From Myxococcota bacterium (GTDB lineage: Bacteria > Myxococcota_A > UBA796), in NCBI GenBank assembly GCA_029251165.1, contig JAQXDW010000151.1:186001-250000 (forward strand): a stretch of 64,000 nt of DNA. Reading direction: 5' to 3'. Of the stretch, positions 35,192 through 44,004 are shown piece after piece (position 1 is the first letter of the stretch; the number at the start of each line of letters is the position of its first letter). Below the pieces are notes generated by a model, which made no database searches, was not told the origin of the DNA, and saw only the letters and a program-made list of their open reading frames with translations. The position numbers were made by a program, and so were the translations under genes.

Positions 35192-36088
35192 GTGCGGATG
35201 TTCCTGGTGCTGATGATGGGCTGCGGCGGTGTCGAAGAAGACGACGATGACGGAGGAGGACTGCTCCTCGACACGCGGGATGCTCCGACGATGGCGGACT
35301 GCACCGAGTGGCTCTCGGAGAGCCAGGCCGACACCATTCCGCACGCCTGCAGCACCGAGGAGTACCGCAGCACCCTCCTCGCCACTGGCGGTGCGGTGTA
35401 TCCAGTCGGCGATGGTCGCTACTACACCGCCTGGTTTCCACCCGACTGGGACGGCCAGACGGTGATCTACGCGGTGCACGGCTCATCGGGCTGCGCAGAC
35501 ATGATGTCCGACCTGTTCGCGCAGGCCAGCCAGGGGGCCTACGCGGTGCTGTCCTTGCAGTACCGGACCGCCGGCGACGTGGACTACGACAGCGCCGAGA
35601 TCCTCTACGACAACCTCACCGAGCTCCACAACACGGTCGCCACTCACTGCCCGTTCGAGTCCGCAACCGGGGTGTACTACGGCTTCTCCCGAGGCGGCGG
35701 GCGCGCCTATGAGATCGGCGGAATCGACGCCGCCGGGGCAGGTCTGTTCGAGGCCATCGTCATCGACTCTGGCACCACCCCGCTCTCTCAGCTCACCAGC
35801 TGGGGGGATGCCGCGCTGACCGATGGGCGCTTCTGGCTGTGGTGTGGCTCCCGAGACATCGCCCCGACCGACAGCTCCCGGACCACCTGCGACGTGATGC
35901 GCGAAGACATGTCCCCCTGGATCACCGACCACAGCGGCACCCTGGATGCGCTGGTCGAAGAAGCCGGCGGCTGTCACGGCATCTTCTTCGGGGACTGCGA
36001 TGCAGACTGTGGCAACTGCCGACGCCGGACCGCCGAGAACCTCGGCGAGTCGCTGCCGAGGATGTTCGACTACATCGACGGGCTGTAG
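35192..36088 (+). CDS. Lipoprotein alpha/beta hydrolase
   Basis: About 298 residues. The signal VRMFLVLMMGC is followed by an Asp/Gly tether. The enzyme part has the alpha/beta-hydrolase pieces: VIYAVHGSSGCADM (oxyanion hole), YYGFSRGGGRAYEI (nucleophile elbow GFSRG), and a late His in GGCHGIFFG, plus many cysteines (CTEW, HACS, CPFE, TTCDV, CDADCGNC) that suggest disulfides. It resembles polyhydroxyalkanoate-depolymerase/feruloyl-esterase-like lipases in outline; the substrate is unknown. GGGAGG is five bases before GTG at 35192 and 11 before ATG at 35198; GTG also supplies an Arg and was preferred. Confidence 0.78.
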   Translation: MRMFLVLMMGCGGVEEDDDDGGGLLLDTRDAPTMADCTEWLSESQADTIPHACSTEEYRSTLLATGGAVYPVGDGRYYTAWFPPDWDGQTVIYAVHGSSGCADMMSDLFAQASQGAYAVLSLQYRTAGDVDYDSAEILYDNLTELHNTVATHCPFESATGVYYGFSRGGGRAYEIGGIDAAGAGLFEAIVIDSGTTPLSQLTSWGDAALTDGRFWLWCGSRDIAPTDSSRTTCDVMREDMSPWITDHSGTLDALVEEAGGCHGIFFGDCDADCGNCRRRTAENLGESLPRMFDYIDGL

Positions 36089-36095
36089 GCCTCGC

Positions 36096-36644
36096 CTACC
36101 AGGGCGCGACGAGGTTCAGGCCGTTGCCGCTGGGCAGGGTCAGCCGAATGAGGCCGACATCCCGGGCAAACACATAGCGCCCCTCCAGCCCGCCGCCGCC
36201 GGCACAGTCGAAGACGAAGACATCCTCGAACAGGCCATACCAGGTGGCCTCTCCTTCCAGTGGCCGGGAGAGAACGCAGGACCAGTCGCCCTGCGTGACG
36301 ACCTCACCGCCGGCGGGATCAAAGTCGGAGAACGGGTAGTCGCCGGAGCCTTCGCCGAACACGCTCCACGAGGCCAGCCCGAGGCCGTCTTGGATGTCCC
36401 AGGCCAAGACGCCGACGGTGTCTGCGTCTGCCCAGCGGGTGCCGCGACGAAACTCCACCACGCCGTCTCCGGTGTGCTGGGTGCGCAGGAGGCGCTCCTC
36501 GTCGGGCATGCCGGTGTCAGCATCGTCTCGATAGACCCAGGCGTTGTCCTCAGAGAGTCCATCATAGTCGACGATCAGCGAGGAGTCTGACTCACTGCCG
36601 GGACCGGTGGCGATCCCGTCGCAGGCCAGGAGGACGAGAATCAC
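36096..36644 (-). CDS. Lipoprotein of unknown function
   Basis: A 182-residue lipoprotein starting at GTG in a GTGA overlap with the upstream stop, giving the signal MILVLLAC (Cys at 8, no charge); GTG at 36653 would add three residues. The mature part is acidic and beta-rich (GVVEFRRGTRWADADTV, TWYGLFEDVFVFDC, LIRLTLPSGNGLNLV). No family recognised. Last gene of the four-lipoprotein operon 39936-36096 and convergent with the hydrolase (7-base gap). Confidence 0.72.
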   Translation of the reverse strand: MILVLLACDGIATGPGSESDSSLIVDYDGLSEDNAWVYRDDADTGMPDEERLLRTQHTGDGVVEFRRGTRWADADTVGVLAWDIQDGLGLASWSVFGEGSGDYPFSDFDPAGGEVVTQGDWSCVLSRPLEGEATWYGLFEDVFVFDCAGGGGLEGRYVFARDVGLIRLTLPSGNGLNLVAPW

Positions 36645-38323
36645 TGGGCCCACCAGACCGGCAGGTGGTTGTCCGAGGTGGGATCCTGACCGGGCAACCA
36701 GAACGGCGCAGAGGATGGATCATCGCCGCTCTCCGCAAGCTCCGGCAGGATCGCCGCCACCCAGATCTGCGGCATTGCGTTGGGCTGAACGGCGTAGGTG
36801 CGGCGGGAGGAGAAGGCCAGCCACAGGACATCGTCGTCCGGCAGGGGCCCCCAGCGCGGGTAGCTGTTCTGGAGGTCGCCGGTGCCGTTGGCGTTCTTGA
36901 GCCGGATGTCGGTGCTGCCGTCGCGGCTCATCAGCCACAGCTCGGCATCCACCGCAGCGTAGGAGGTGATGGTCGAGCGGTTGTAGGCGATCCACTCACC
37001 GTCGGGGGAGTAGGCCGGGTAGTAGAAGCTCACCGCAGTGTCTGCGGCCTTGAGCACGCGCATGTCCCCCAGTGACTGGGCATCGGCATCCCAGTCAACC
37101 TCGATGATCTCGCCCCGCTCAAACTCCATGTCGGAGTTGATGATGAAGTTCTGGCCGCTGATGGTCCGCTTGGCGAGCACCATCAGGATGGTCTCTCCGT
37201 CGGGAGACCAGTCGGGATGGGTGACCCGATCGTCGAACTGAAAGTCCTTGATCCGGTTGCCGCTGCGCAGCTCATAGAGGGTGGCGGTCTGGTTGTTGGT
37301 GCCGAGGATGAACTGGCCGTCCGGAGAGACGGTCTTGAAGGTCATCCGGTTGCTGTCGCTGGTCCCGACGATCTGCTCGGGGATGGACGGCTCGGCGACA
37401 TCAATGACCGAGAACCGACCATCGACGCCGCCGTGGGTGACGACCATGGTGTCTCCGGCGCCGTCATCGGTCTGCACCAAGGCATGACAGCCGGTGCACT
37501 CGTTGTCGCCTTCCCAGAACAGCTCGGAGTCTGTGGAGCCAAAGGGAATGCGCAGGATCGCCTCATCCGAGGTCGCCCAGTACAGGACACTGCCCCGGGC
37601 ATCGAGGCGGTTGACGGTCAGGGTGCTCGGCAGCCCCTGCCAGACATCGCCCAGGCTGCCGCCGTCCCAGGACGCCGCCTCGATGGTGACCTCGACCTCC
37701 CCGCGCTTGTTCGCGGCGCTGATCAGCTCCCAGAGGGTCTGGGTAGAGGGCCAGAGCGTCTCGGTGGTGTAGACGGAGATGTCGGTGATGTCGCTGCGAA
37801 ACCGGATCCGATAGGCCGGAGCCGCCGTGCCGGTCTCGTCGGTCCAGATGAAGCTGAGGCCGGTGAGGTTGCGCGGCACCGTGACCTGATCGAGCGGGTA
37901 GTCCATGATCAGGGTGTCGACGCTCTGGACGCTGGCCGCCTCGAATGCCTCGGCGATGGACTCGGACAGGCCGTCCTCGAAGATGTTCGTCTTGTAGACC
38001 ACCGCGACTGTCGCGGCACCCTCGATGCCGTCGTGGGAGGCAATGATCTCGGTGATGCCGCCGTTGGTGTCGACGGAGGTGAACGCGCCGTCGGAGGTGA
38101 TGGTGCCCGACGAGAGGTTGGAGATGCTCCAGGAGACCAGATCCAGCGGAGCCTCACCGCCGGACAGCAGCTCAGCAATCGCGGTGAACTCAGCGACCCC
38201 CGGCTCACCATTGGTCACCGTCAGCTCCAGGACCGCAGGCTCCACCCGGATCGTGGCGATGTCTGAGGTCGCGCCGTTGCCGCCGCCGCCGCTGCAGGAG
38301 AGAAAAATAAGCAGGCTACTCAC
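36641..38323 (-). CDS. Lipoprotein with BIG2-like domain, CxxCH motif and TolB-like propeller
   Basis: A 560-residue lipoprotein. The signal is MSSLLIFLSC (GTG start, GGAG six bases upstream), then Gly/Ser. Residues about 20-110 resemble a bacterial Ig (BIG2) domain (IRVEPAVLELTVTNGEPG, TITSDGAFTS). The rest is a TolB/PD40-type propeller with blades such as VSPDGQFILGTNN, HPDWSPDGETILMVLA, YPAYSPDGEWIAYNR and NSYPRWGPLPDDDVLWLAF. Inside an early blade is ECTGCHAL, a CxxCH that could attach one c-type heme, as in some myxobacterial propellers. TTG starts at 38347 and 38335 are possible but would overlap the vWA gene more. Probable surface redox or binding protein. Confidence 0.8.
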   Translation of the reverse strand: MSSLLIFLSCSGGGGNGATSDIATIRVEPAVLELTVTNGEPGVAEFTAIAELLSGGEAPLDLVSWSISNLSSGTITSDGAFTSVDTNGGITEIIASHDGIEGAATVAVVYKTNIFEDGLSESIAEAFEAASVQSVDTLIMDYPLDQVTVPRNLTGLSFIWTDETGTAAPAYRIRFRSDITDISVYTTETLWPSTQTLWELISAANKRGEVEVTIEAASWDGGSLGDVWQGLPSTLTVNRLDARGSVLYWATSDEAILRIPFGSTDSELFWEGDNECTGCHALVQTDDGAGDTMVVTHGGVDGRFSVIDVAEPSIPEQIVGTSDSNRMTFKTVSPDGQFILGTNNQTATLYELRSGNRIKDFQFDDRVTHPDWSPDGETILMVLAKRTISGQNFIINSDMEFERGEIIEVDWDADAQSLGDMRVLKAADTAVSFYYPAYSPDGEWIAYNRSTITSYAAVDAELWLMSRDGSTDIRLKNANGTGDLQNSYPRWGPLPDDDVLWLAFSSRRTYAVQPNAMPQIWVAAILPELAESGDDPSSAPFWLPGQDPTSDNHLPVWWAQ

Positions 38324-39236
38324 CAGAGTCTCCAAAGCCAGGGCCAACCCACTGAAAGTAGCTCACGGCGATCTCTGCACCGGGCCGGGGAACCGCATAG
38401 CCATCGAAGACGATGGTGTTGTCACCCGCCTCGTGGCGCCAGCCGTGGCGGTCGCGCTTCTCGACCAGGACACCATCGACCCGCACCTCGAGGCTCTCGG
38501 GGTTGGGAAAATAAGACAAGGCGAAGGTCGTGTTCAGTCCGAGGACCTGCAGCGCAATGCGCTCGAGCATCGCGTCGTAGTCCAGCGCACAGATCGACTC
38601 TCGGAGCCCCTCGGTCAGCTCCTGGGCCTCGATGTACTTCTCACCGGCGTTCGCCGCAGCAAGCAGCGAGGCGCAGCCCTCCGGCGGATCACCGACGATG
38701 GCGTTGATGATGATCGTTGCGTTCTGGCGGTCTGCGTCGAGGGCCTCGAGCGCCTCAGAAGCCGTGACCTCTGAGGCATCGTCCTCGTCCGTGAAGAACA
38801 CCACCTCCAGATCCGCAGCCTCCCGTCCCCACCCGGCATCCGGATCAGCGGCAAGCATTGCAGCCCAGAATCCCATCTCGTCGCGGCTGCCGTCGCTGTC
38901 GTGGACGAGCAGGTCGACGAACGCGGCGGTCAGATCGGTGGTCTCCTCAGACAGCGGCGGGCCGAGCAAGGCGCCCGGGCTGCTGCTGTCCATGTCGGTG
39001 CTGGTGACCGCGAGGGAGAAGTCAACCGGCACCGCGCTGAGGTAGCCGATGAAGCTCTCGGCGTGCAGCTCCAGCTGGAGCCGCTCCTCATACATGGAGG
39101 CGGAGTCATCGATGACCCACAGGATATCTACACCGCCCTCGCGCGCGGGCTGAGTCCAGGAGTCTCTGTTGACGATTGCTGCGAACCCGTCGTCTCGGGT
39201 GCAGCCGGTCAGGAGATTGAGAAGCAGTACAGTCAC
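38316..39236 (-). CDS. vWA-domain lipoprotein
   Basis: A 306-residue lipoprotein: GTG start, signal MTVLLLNLLTGC (Cys at 12, no basic residue), with an in-frame stop two codons upstream, so it cannot be longer with a standard start. The von Willebrand A domain (about 35-240) has MIDAS motif DDSASM, VDFSLAVTSTDM and LEVVFFTDEDDAS. A C-terminal beta region (about 245-306; SLEVRVDGVLVEKR, NTIVFDGYAVPRPGAEI) follows. vWA folds bind metal and protein partners, so surface adhesion or complex assembly is likely. It overlaps the heme-motif lipoprotein by eight bases. Confidence 0.85.
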   Translation of the reverse strand: MTVLLLNLLTGCTRDDGFAAIVNRDSWTQPAREGGVDILWVIDDSASMYEERLQLELHAESFIGYLSAVPVDFSLAVTSTDMDSSSPGALLGPPLSEETTDLTAAFVDLLVHDSDGSRDEMGFWAAMLAADPDAGWGREAADLEVVFFTDEDDASEVTASEALEALDADRQNATIIINAIVGDPPEGCASLLAAANAGEKYIEAQELTEGLRESICALDYDAMLERIALQVLGLNTTFALSYFPNPESLEVRVDGVLVEKRDRHGWRHEAGDNTIVFDGYAVPRPGAEIAVSYFQWVGPGFGDSGE

Positions 39237-39255
39237 AGTCTAAAGATAGCCCGCC

Positions 39256-39936
39256 TTACTGGTCTTCAAACGAAAGGGTGACCGTGAGGTTCCCCAAGGT
39301 CAGCGGGCTGTTGTCGCAGTCATCGATGTCCTCGACGACCTCGCCGCTGTCAGAGTACTCCCAGAGCTTGCCCGTCTTCGTCATCGTGACCGCCTTCGCC
39401 CACACGCCAGCGTCGTCCTGACTCCACAGCTCTCGGGTGGATGCGTCGATGAACACAAAGCCGAAGGAGCCCTCGGTCGGGCGGGTGCTGTCGCCGGTCA
39501 GGTCATCGCAGTCGTCGAATTCGTAGGTGAGCTGGCCGGTGAAGGTGAGGTCACACTCTGTGCAGAGGTCTCCCTCAGTCACGACCGTCAGCGGTGAGGA
39601 GAAGCGCGTGGCGCAGTCATCGACCTGCTCATCAAACGTGCCCAGCCAGGTGTCGCACTCCACGAGGTAGCCCTCAAACTCGATGTTGGTGCGGTGGAGG
39701 ATGGTGTCGGGGTAGCTGCAGACAAACGCCTCAGCACAGTCCTCATCCTCGCAGTCCGCAGCCCCATCCTCATCATTGTCGACACCGTCCTCGCAGTCGG
39801 TCTCGACCTGTGGCTCGGTGGTGTCCGTGTCTGTGCCCTCGCCTGAGTCACTGGTGCTGTCGGGGCCTGAGTCGTCAGAGCCCTTGTCGCCGCAGGCGAT
39901 GAGAGAAGCGGCGAGGATGATGGGGAGCCAGCGCAT
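39256..39936 (-). CDS. Lipoprotein with Asp-rich calcium-repeat segment
   Basis: A 226-residue lipoprotein: signal MRWLPIILAASLIAC, then an Asp/Ser/Thr tether (GSDDSGPDSTSDSGEGTDTD) and one DGVDNDEDGAADCEDEDC unit of the kind found in myxobacterial surface proteins, likely to bind calcium. The rest is beta-rich with four cysteines (DLCTECDLTFTG, FDDCDDLTG, IDDCDNS). No further family. GGAGG lies eight bases upstream, inside a hairpin (see 39944-39973). First gene of a four-lipoprotein operon. Confidence 0.82.
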   Translation of the reverse strand: MRWLPIILAASLIACGDKGSDDSGPDSTSDSGEGTDTDTTEPQVETDCEDGVDNDEDGAADCEDEDCAEAFVCSYPDTILHRTNIEFEGYLVECDTWLGTFDEQVDDCATRFSSPLTVVTEGDLCTECDLTFTGQLTYEFDDCDDLTGDSTRPTEGSFGFVFIDASTRELWSQDDAGVWAKAVTMTKTGKLWEYSDSGEVVEDIDDCDNSPLTLGNLTVTLSFEDQ

Positions 39937-39943
39937 AAGAGAA

Positions 39944-39973
39944 CCTCCGTCTGGGGGAATCCAACCACGGAGG
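39944..39973 (-). promoter_or_regulatory. Hairpin that includes the lipoprotein ribosome-binding site
   Basis: On the minus strand, CCTCCGT and ACGGAGG pair over a 16-base spacer (seven bases). The second arm contains GGAGG, the Shine-Dalgarno of the gene starting at 39936. It could act as a terminator for the upstream S9 peptidase or mask the ribosome-binding site. No T-run follows. Confidence 0.45.
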
Positions 39974-39985
39974 AGGCCGAATTGT

Positions 39986-41968
39986 CTACGGTGGGGAGAT
40001 GGAAGGAGGCGAGATGGTCGACGACTTCGACGTCGGCGCTCCGTTCTCTTCTGGGCTCAGCTGCGCCATCAGGAACATCACCTGCAGCATCGCGAACATG
40101 TCTCGGTTCTCCTGCTTGCGGAAGCCGTGCCCCTCATCATGCGCCACCATCACCCAGACCTCGCCCCCGCTCCCCCGCACCGCGTCCACGATCTGGCGCG
40201 CCTCTGACAGCGGCACCCTCGGATCATTGGCGCCGTGGGCCACGAACAGCGCGCTGGTGATCTCGTCGGCCCGGTTCGCCGGAGAGATCGCCTCCAGGTG
40301 CGCGCGCATCTCTGGATCCCGCTCGTCGCCGTACTCCACCCGGCGGAGATCCTGTCGGTATGGGCTCGTGGACTCCAGGAAGGTCACGAAGCTGGAGATG
40401 CCCACCACGTCGACCCCCGCTCGGATCCGATCGCTGTAGTGAACGAGGCTGGCGAGCACCATGTAGCCGCCGTAGCTTCCGCCGCTGACCGCGACCCGCT
40501 CTCCATCCAGCTCCGGCTGCGCCGCGATCCAGTCGAGCAGGGCACCGATGTCCTTGACCGAGTCCTCACGCTTCTCGGCGTTGTCCAGCTTGAGCCAGGA
40601 CTTGCCGTAGCCGTTGCTGCCGCGGACGTTGGGCACGATGACCGCGATGTCCTGCTCGGTGGCGAGGTACTGGGTGGTGGGAGAGAAGCCGACGCGAGAC
40701 TGCGCCTCGGGCCCGCCGTGGATCTTGACCACCACCGGAAACGGCCCCTCTCCCGCTGGGCGGTAGTAGAACGCCGGCACCTTGAGCCCATCGAAGCTCT
40801 CGAACTCCACCAGCTGCGGAGAGATGAACCGCTCGGTGTCGAGACCGCCGACCTCGCTGGCGGTCCAGCGGGTGAGGGCCTCGTCGGCCAGGTCGAGGGT
40901 CCAGACATCCCCCACCGAAGTCGCAGTCTCCAGGGAGAAGCCGAGCACGTTCGCCTCACCAGCAAACTGGAGTCCAGAGATTCGGCCCTGGGGAACCCCC
41001 TCGGCGGGGTGATGGGCACCAGAGGCGACGTCGAGGAGGTGAAGAGTCGAGATCCCGCCTTCGTTTACGGTAAACGCCAGGGTCTCACCATCCGGGGAGC
41101 ACTGCACTGACTCGATGTTCCAGGGGATGTCCTGGGTCAGCGGGGTCCACTGCCCATCCCTCACCGCAGCCAGCTCGACAAACTCTCCGGTGCGATCCGT
41201 GGTGATGAACGCAGTCTGTCCGTCCGGAGAGAGCACCGCGCTGCGGTAGCTCGCCCGAGGCTCCTCGGGAGTGAGGCGGGTCAGGGTCCTGGAGGCGACG
41301 TCGAGGGTGTACAGCCGGGAGTCGGTGATCGAGATGTACTCACCGAGCAGGAGGGTCTCCCCGTCTGCCGACCAGTCCATCGGAAACCACAGCCCGTCGA
41401 CCTCCAGGACCGGCGGCGTCTCCGGATCGATGGTGAGCCCCTCGGAGAGGTAGATGTCGCTGTCACGGCCATTGCGGGCGTTGCTGGTGTAGGCAAACCG
41501 GGCGCCGTCGTCGGTGAAGACCGCGCCGCTGTGCCGGCTCTCGCCGTCGGTAAGCCGCCGTATCTGACCATCGGAGAGCGCGAAGATCTGCCAGGTCTCG
41601 TCGCCACCCTCGTCGCTGGTAAATACGATGGTGTCGCGGTCTCCCGGAACCAGCCCCACCCCACGGATCGGCTCCTCGCGAAAGGTGAGCTGGTGGCGTG
41701 CCCCCATCGGAGCCGTCAGGCGGTGGATCTGGCTGGAGGCACCAAACCGGGTGGTGATGATCACCTGCTCGCCGTCATCGCTGATCGCCTGGAGGCGTGC
41801 CGAGCGGGTGGAGAGGTAGGGACGCAGCGCAGCGCTGAGCGCTGTCGGGATCTCCGGAGGGCCGTCCAGCTCCAGGTTCTCCGGCGGCGCTGCGACAGCG
41901 GGCGTCACGGCTGGGGCCTCCAGAGAGACCGTGTGAGCACAGGCGAGCAGCAGGAACAGCACAGACAC
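39986..41968 (-). CDS. S9-family (prolyl oligopeptidase) serine peptidase, exported
   Basis: About 660 residues. A short signal (MSVLFLLLAC) suggests a lipoprotein. Residues about 55-395 form a TolB-like propeller (SDDGEQVIITTRF, FTSDEGGDETWQI, LSPDGQTAFITTD, CSPDGETLAFTV). The C-terminal alpha/beta-hydrolase domain (about 400-650) holds VVKIHGGPEAQS, NVRGSNGYGKSW, the nucleophile elbow VSGGSYGGYMV, Asp in GANDPRVPLSEA and His in HDEGHGF. It should cut short peptides or acyl-peptides. GTG at 41968 has GGAGG four bases upstream; GTG at 41962 is an alternative. The open frame continues far upstream but lacks any signal or domain there. Confidence 0.9.
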   Translation of the reverse strand: MSVLFLLLACAHTVSLEAPAVTPAVAAPPENLELDGPPEIPTALSAALRPYLSTRSARLQAISDDGEQVIITTRFGASSQIHRLTAPMGARHQLTFREEPIRGVGLVPGDRDTIVFTSDEGGDETWQIFALSDGQIRRLTDGESRHSGAVFTDDGARFAYTSNARNGRDSDIYLSEGLTIDPETPPVLEVDGLWFPMDWSADGETLLLGEYISITDSRLYTLDVASRTLTRLTPEEPRASYRSAVLSPDGQTAFITTDRTGEFVELAAVRDGQWTPLTQDIPWNIESVQCSPDGETLAFTVNEGGISTLHLLDVASGAHHPAEGVPQGRISGLQFAGEANVLGFSLETATSVGDVWTLDLADEALTRWTASEVGGLDTERFISPQLVEFESFDGLKVPAFYYRPAGEGPFPVVVKIHGGPEAQSRVGFSPTTQYLATEQDIAVIVPNVRGSNGYGKSWLKLDNAEKREDSVKDIGALLDWIAAQPELDGERVAVSGGSYGGYMVLASLVHYSDRIRAGVDVVGISSFVTFLESTSPYRQDLRRVEYGDERDPEMRAHLEAISPANRADEITSALFVAHGANDPRVPLSEARQIVDAVRGSGGEVWVMVAHDEGHGFRKQENRDMFAMLQVMFLMAQLSPEENGAPTSKSSTISPPSISPP

Positions 41969-42459
41969 AAGGCCTCCGAGCACCCGCCCCAGGAAAGCCG
42001 ACCGGCGCGCAGGAGAGTGTCTATAAAACGCGCAAGAGATGCAAACGGCGCGCCGCGACAGGTGAGTCCGGATGAGGCGACCACCGCATCCTGGGCACGC
42101 GCACACGCACAGACCCGGATGCGCACCGGGGCGATGATGCGCTCCAAGAAGTCGATCCGACCGTGCGACGTCACCGCAAGGGACTCCGCTCGCGTCGAGG
42201 TGCCGTCTCTCTGCATGTTCAGAGGTTCCCTCACCGAAAAGCCAGCCGTCTGATGGTCCCAATGCCCTGCGCTTGCAGGCCCCGACACCAGTCACGCGCG
42301 CTCCAGCAACCAGACTCAAAGCAAAGCTGAGAAGTGGTATCTGGGCGTCATGCTCACCACTGGATCGAGGTGGTGTGGGGCGGCCCGGTGAAGGCGCTGC
42401 TGCATAAGTCACCACCACTCCTGATATAAGAGGGCTCCCACAGCAGACCGGAGGCCGGG
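41969..42459. other. 491-base divergent intergenic region
   Basis: No convincing gene on either strand. It must hold the promoters for the S9 peptidase (minus) and the TerY-type triad (plus). On the minus side TATAGA within a T-rich stretch near 42020-42030 could be a -10 box; on the plus side GATATAAGAG near 42423 is a -10-like element 36 bases before the vWA start. Neither has a good -35 partner that I can see. Confidence 0.5.
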
Positions 42460-43176
42460 GTGGAAGGGCGCGAAGACATCGATCCGCTTGGCAGCGTCAG
42501 CCGCAGCAAGCTCCACTTCTTCTGGCTCGCGGACTGCTCTGGCTCGATGAAGGCCCAGGGCAAGATCCAGGCGCTGAACAACGCCATCCACGAGTGCATT
42601 CCCTCTACGCGAGAGGCCAACCGCTCCAACCCGTTCGCCGACATGCTCGTGCGGGCGATCAAATTCTCGAGCGGTGCGCAGTGGCACATCTCCACACCAA
42701 CCCCGGTCGAAGAATTCATCTGGAAGGACCTCGACGCCAGCGGAGTCACCGACCTGGGCGCAGCCATCCGGCTGCTCCGTGGAGAGCTGACTCCAGAGAA
42801 GATGGGGCGTCGGGCGCTTCCACCGGTCATCGTGCTGCTGTCGGATGGCTCCCCCACCGACGCCTGGGAGGGTGCGCTGGAGGACTTCAACAACACCGGC
42901 TGGGGACGCCCCGGTCGCACGGTCCGGGTGGCGGTCGCCATCGGCCGAGACGCCGACAAAGAAGTCCTGGCGAAGTTCACCGGCAATCCAGAGACGGTGT
43001 TCGAGGCAGACAGCGCCCAGCGCCTCGCTGATCTCATCAAGTGGGCGAGCGTCACGCTCTCCAAGTACGCGTCATCAGGAGCCTCCCAGGTTGATCCGAC
43101 TCCTGGAGCCGCCAGCCCGCTGCCCCCGCCGCCGCCGGTCCCCGTCGAGGCCGACGACGACGACGACACCTGGTAG
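42460..43176 (+). CDS. TerY-like vWA-domain protein of a vWA-PP2C-kinase triad
   Basis: A 238-residue soluble vWA protein: MIDAS DCSGSMKAQGKI, the Thr in GVTDLGAAIRLL and the Asp in IVLLSDGSPTDAW. The end is proline-rich (SPLPPPPPVPVEA) with a terminal run of five Asp and Thr-Trp. It is the first gene of a three-gene operon followed by PP2C (3-base gap) and kinase (4-base overlap), the TerY-P arrangement described from comparative genomics of tellurite-resistance-like systems. The vWA protein is thought to be the scaffold or target whose phosphorylation the other two set. GGAGG lies five bases before the GTG. Confidence 0.9.
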   Translation: MEGREDIDPLGSVSRSKLHFFWLADCSGSMKAQGKIQALNNAIHECIPSTREANRSNPFADMLVRAIKFSSGAQWHISTPTPVEEFIWKDLDASGVTDLGAAIRLLRGELTPEKMGRRALPPVIVLLSDGSPTDAWEGALEDFNNTGWGRPGRTVRVAVAIGRDADKEVLAKFTGNPETVFEADSAQRLADLIKWASVTLSKYASSGASQVDPTPGAASPLPPPPPVPVEADDDDDTW

Positions 43177-43179
43177 GCG

Positions 43180-44004
43180 GTGTCTGCAGATCCGCCAGAG
43201 CCCCCTTGGCAGACTGCGGGGGTCAGCGTGTGCGGCGCCCGACACCTCGTTGATCAGACCCCATGTCAGGACGCGGTGCAGCACTACGCAGATGAGCAGA
43301 TGGCGATCGTTGCGGTCGCCGACGGCCACGGCGATCCAAAGTACTCCTCCAGTGAGATCGGGGCGCAGATCGCGGTCGACATCGCCTGCGAGCTGCTGAT
43401 GGAGCTGTCCGAGGAGATCATGCAGACCAGCCGACCGCTGCGCCAGCTGGAGGAGCAGCTCATGGTCCACTTTCCCCAGCGCATCGCCTGGGAGTGGAAC
43501 CGTCGGGTCCGCCAGCACGCGGGCCACACCGACGACAGCGGCGTCTGGCACAAGGACGTCTCTCGCTACGGCACCACCCTCCTCGGTGCGCTCATCACCA
43601 GCAAGCGCGGGCTGTTCTTCCAGCTGGGAGATGGCGACATCCTGCTCATGAAGGAGCGCGATGGCGCGCGGCAGACTGAGCGTGTCTTCCCGCTACACGA
43701 TGACCTCTACGGCTCGGTCACCCACTCCCTCTGCCAGCCGGGCTCGGCGCGCTACGCCCGAATCAAGGCCATCGAGCTCACCGGCAGCCAGATAATGGTG
43801 CTCTCCAGCGATGGCGTGTCCGACAGCCTCCAGGGCGAGCCCGATCCCTACCTCGACGTCGGGCCCTGGATGCTGTCTCGGGTCAATGAAGCGGGCTTCA
43901 AGGGGGCGGTGGCGGGCCTGCCATCCTGGCTGTCTGAGCTGTCACTGCGGGGCAACGGAGACGACGCCACAATGGGACTGATCTACTGGAGAAGCAAACC
44001 ATGA
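43180..44004 (+). CDS. PP2C phosphatase of the vWA-PP2C-kinase triad
   Basis: A 274-residue phosphatase of the PP2C_2 type. It has GARHLVDQTPCQDAV (Cys-Gln-Asp where classical PP2Cs have NEDN), AVADGHGDPKYSSSEIGAQ, YGTTLLGALI, FFQLGDGDILLM, VLSSDGVSDSL and NGDDATMGLI. All aspartates needed for two metals are there. It should reverse the action of the kinase encoded next. GTG start, three bases after the vWA stop; its stop overlaps the kinase ATG (ATGA). Confidence 0.9.
   Translation: MSADPPEPPWQTAGVSVCGARHLVDQTPCQDAVQHYADEQMAIVAVADGHGDPKYSSSEIGAQIAVDIACELLMELSEEIMQTSRPLRQLEEQLMVHFPQRIAWEWNRRVRQHAGHTDDSGVWHKDVSRYGTTLLGALITSKRGLFFQLGDGDILLMKERDGARQTERVFPLHDDLYGSVTHSLCQPGSARYARIKAIELTGSQIMVLSSDGVSDSLQGEPDPYLDVGPWMLSRVNEAGFKGAVAGLPSWLSELSLRGNGDDATMGLIYWRSKP

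Noticed and set aside
41969..42418. 150-residue upstream extension of the S9 peptidase frame
   Set aside because: No domain or signal; a ribosome-binding site and lipoprotein signal occur at 41968.
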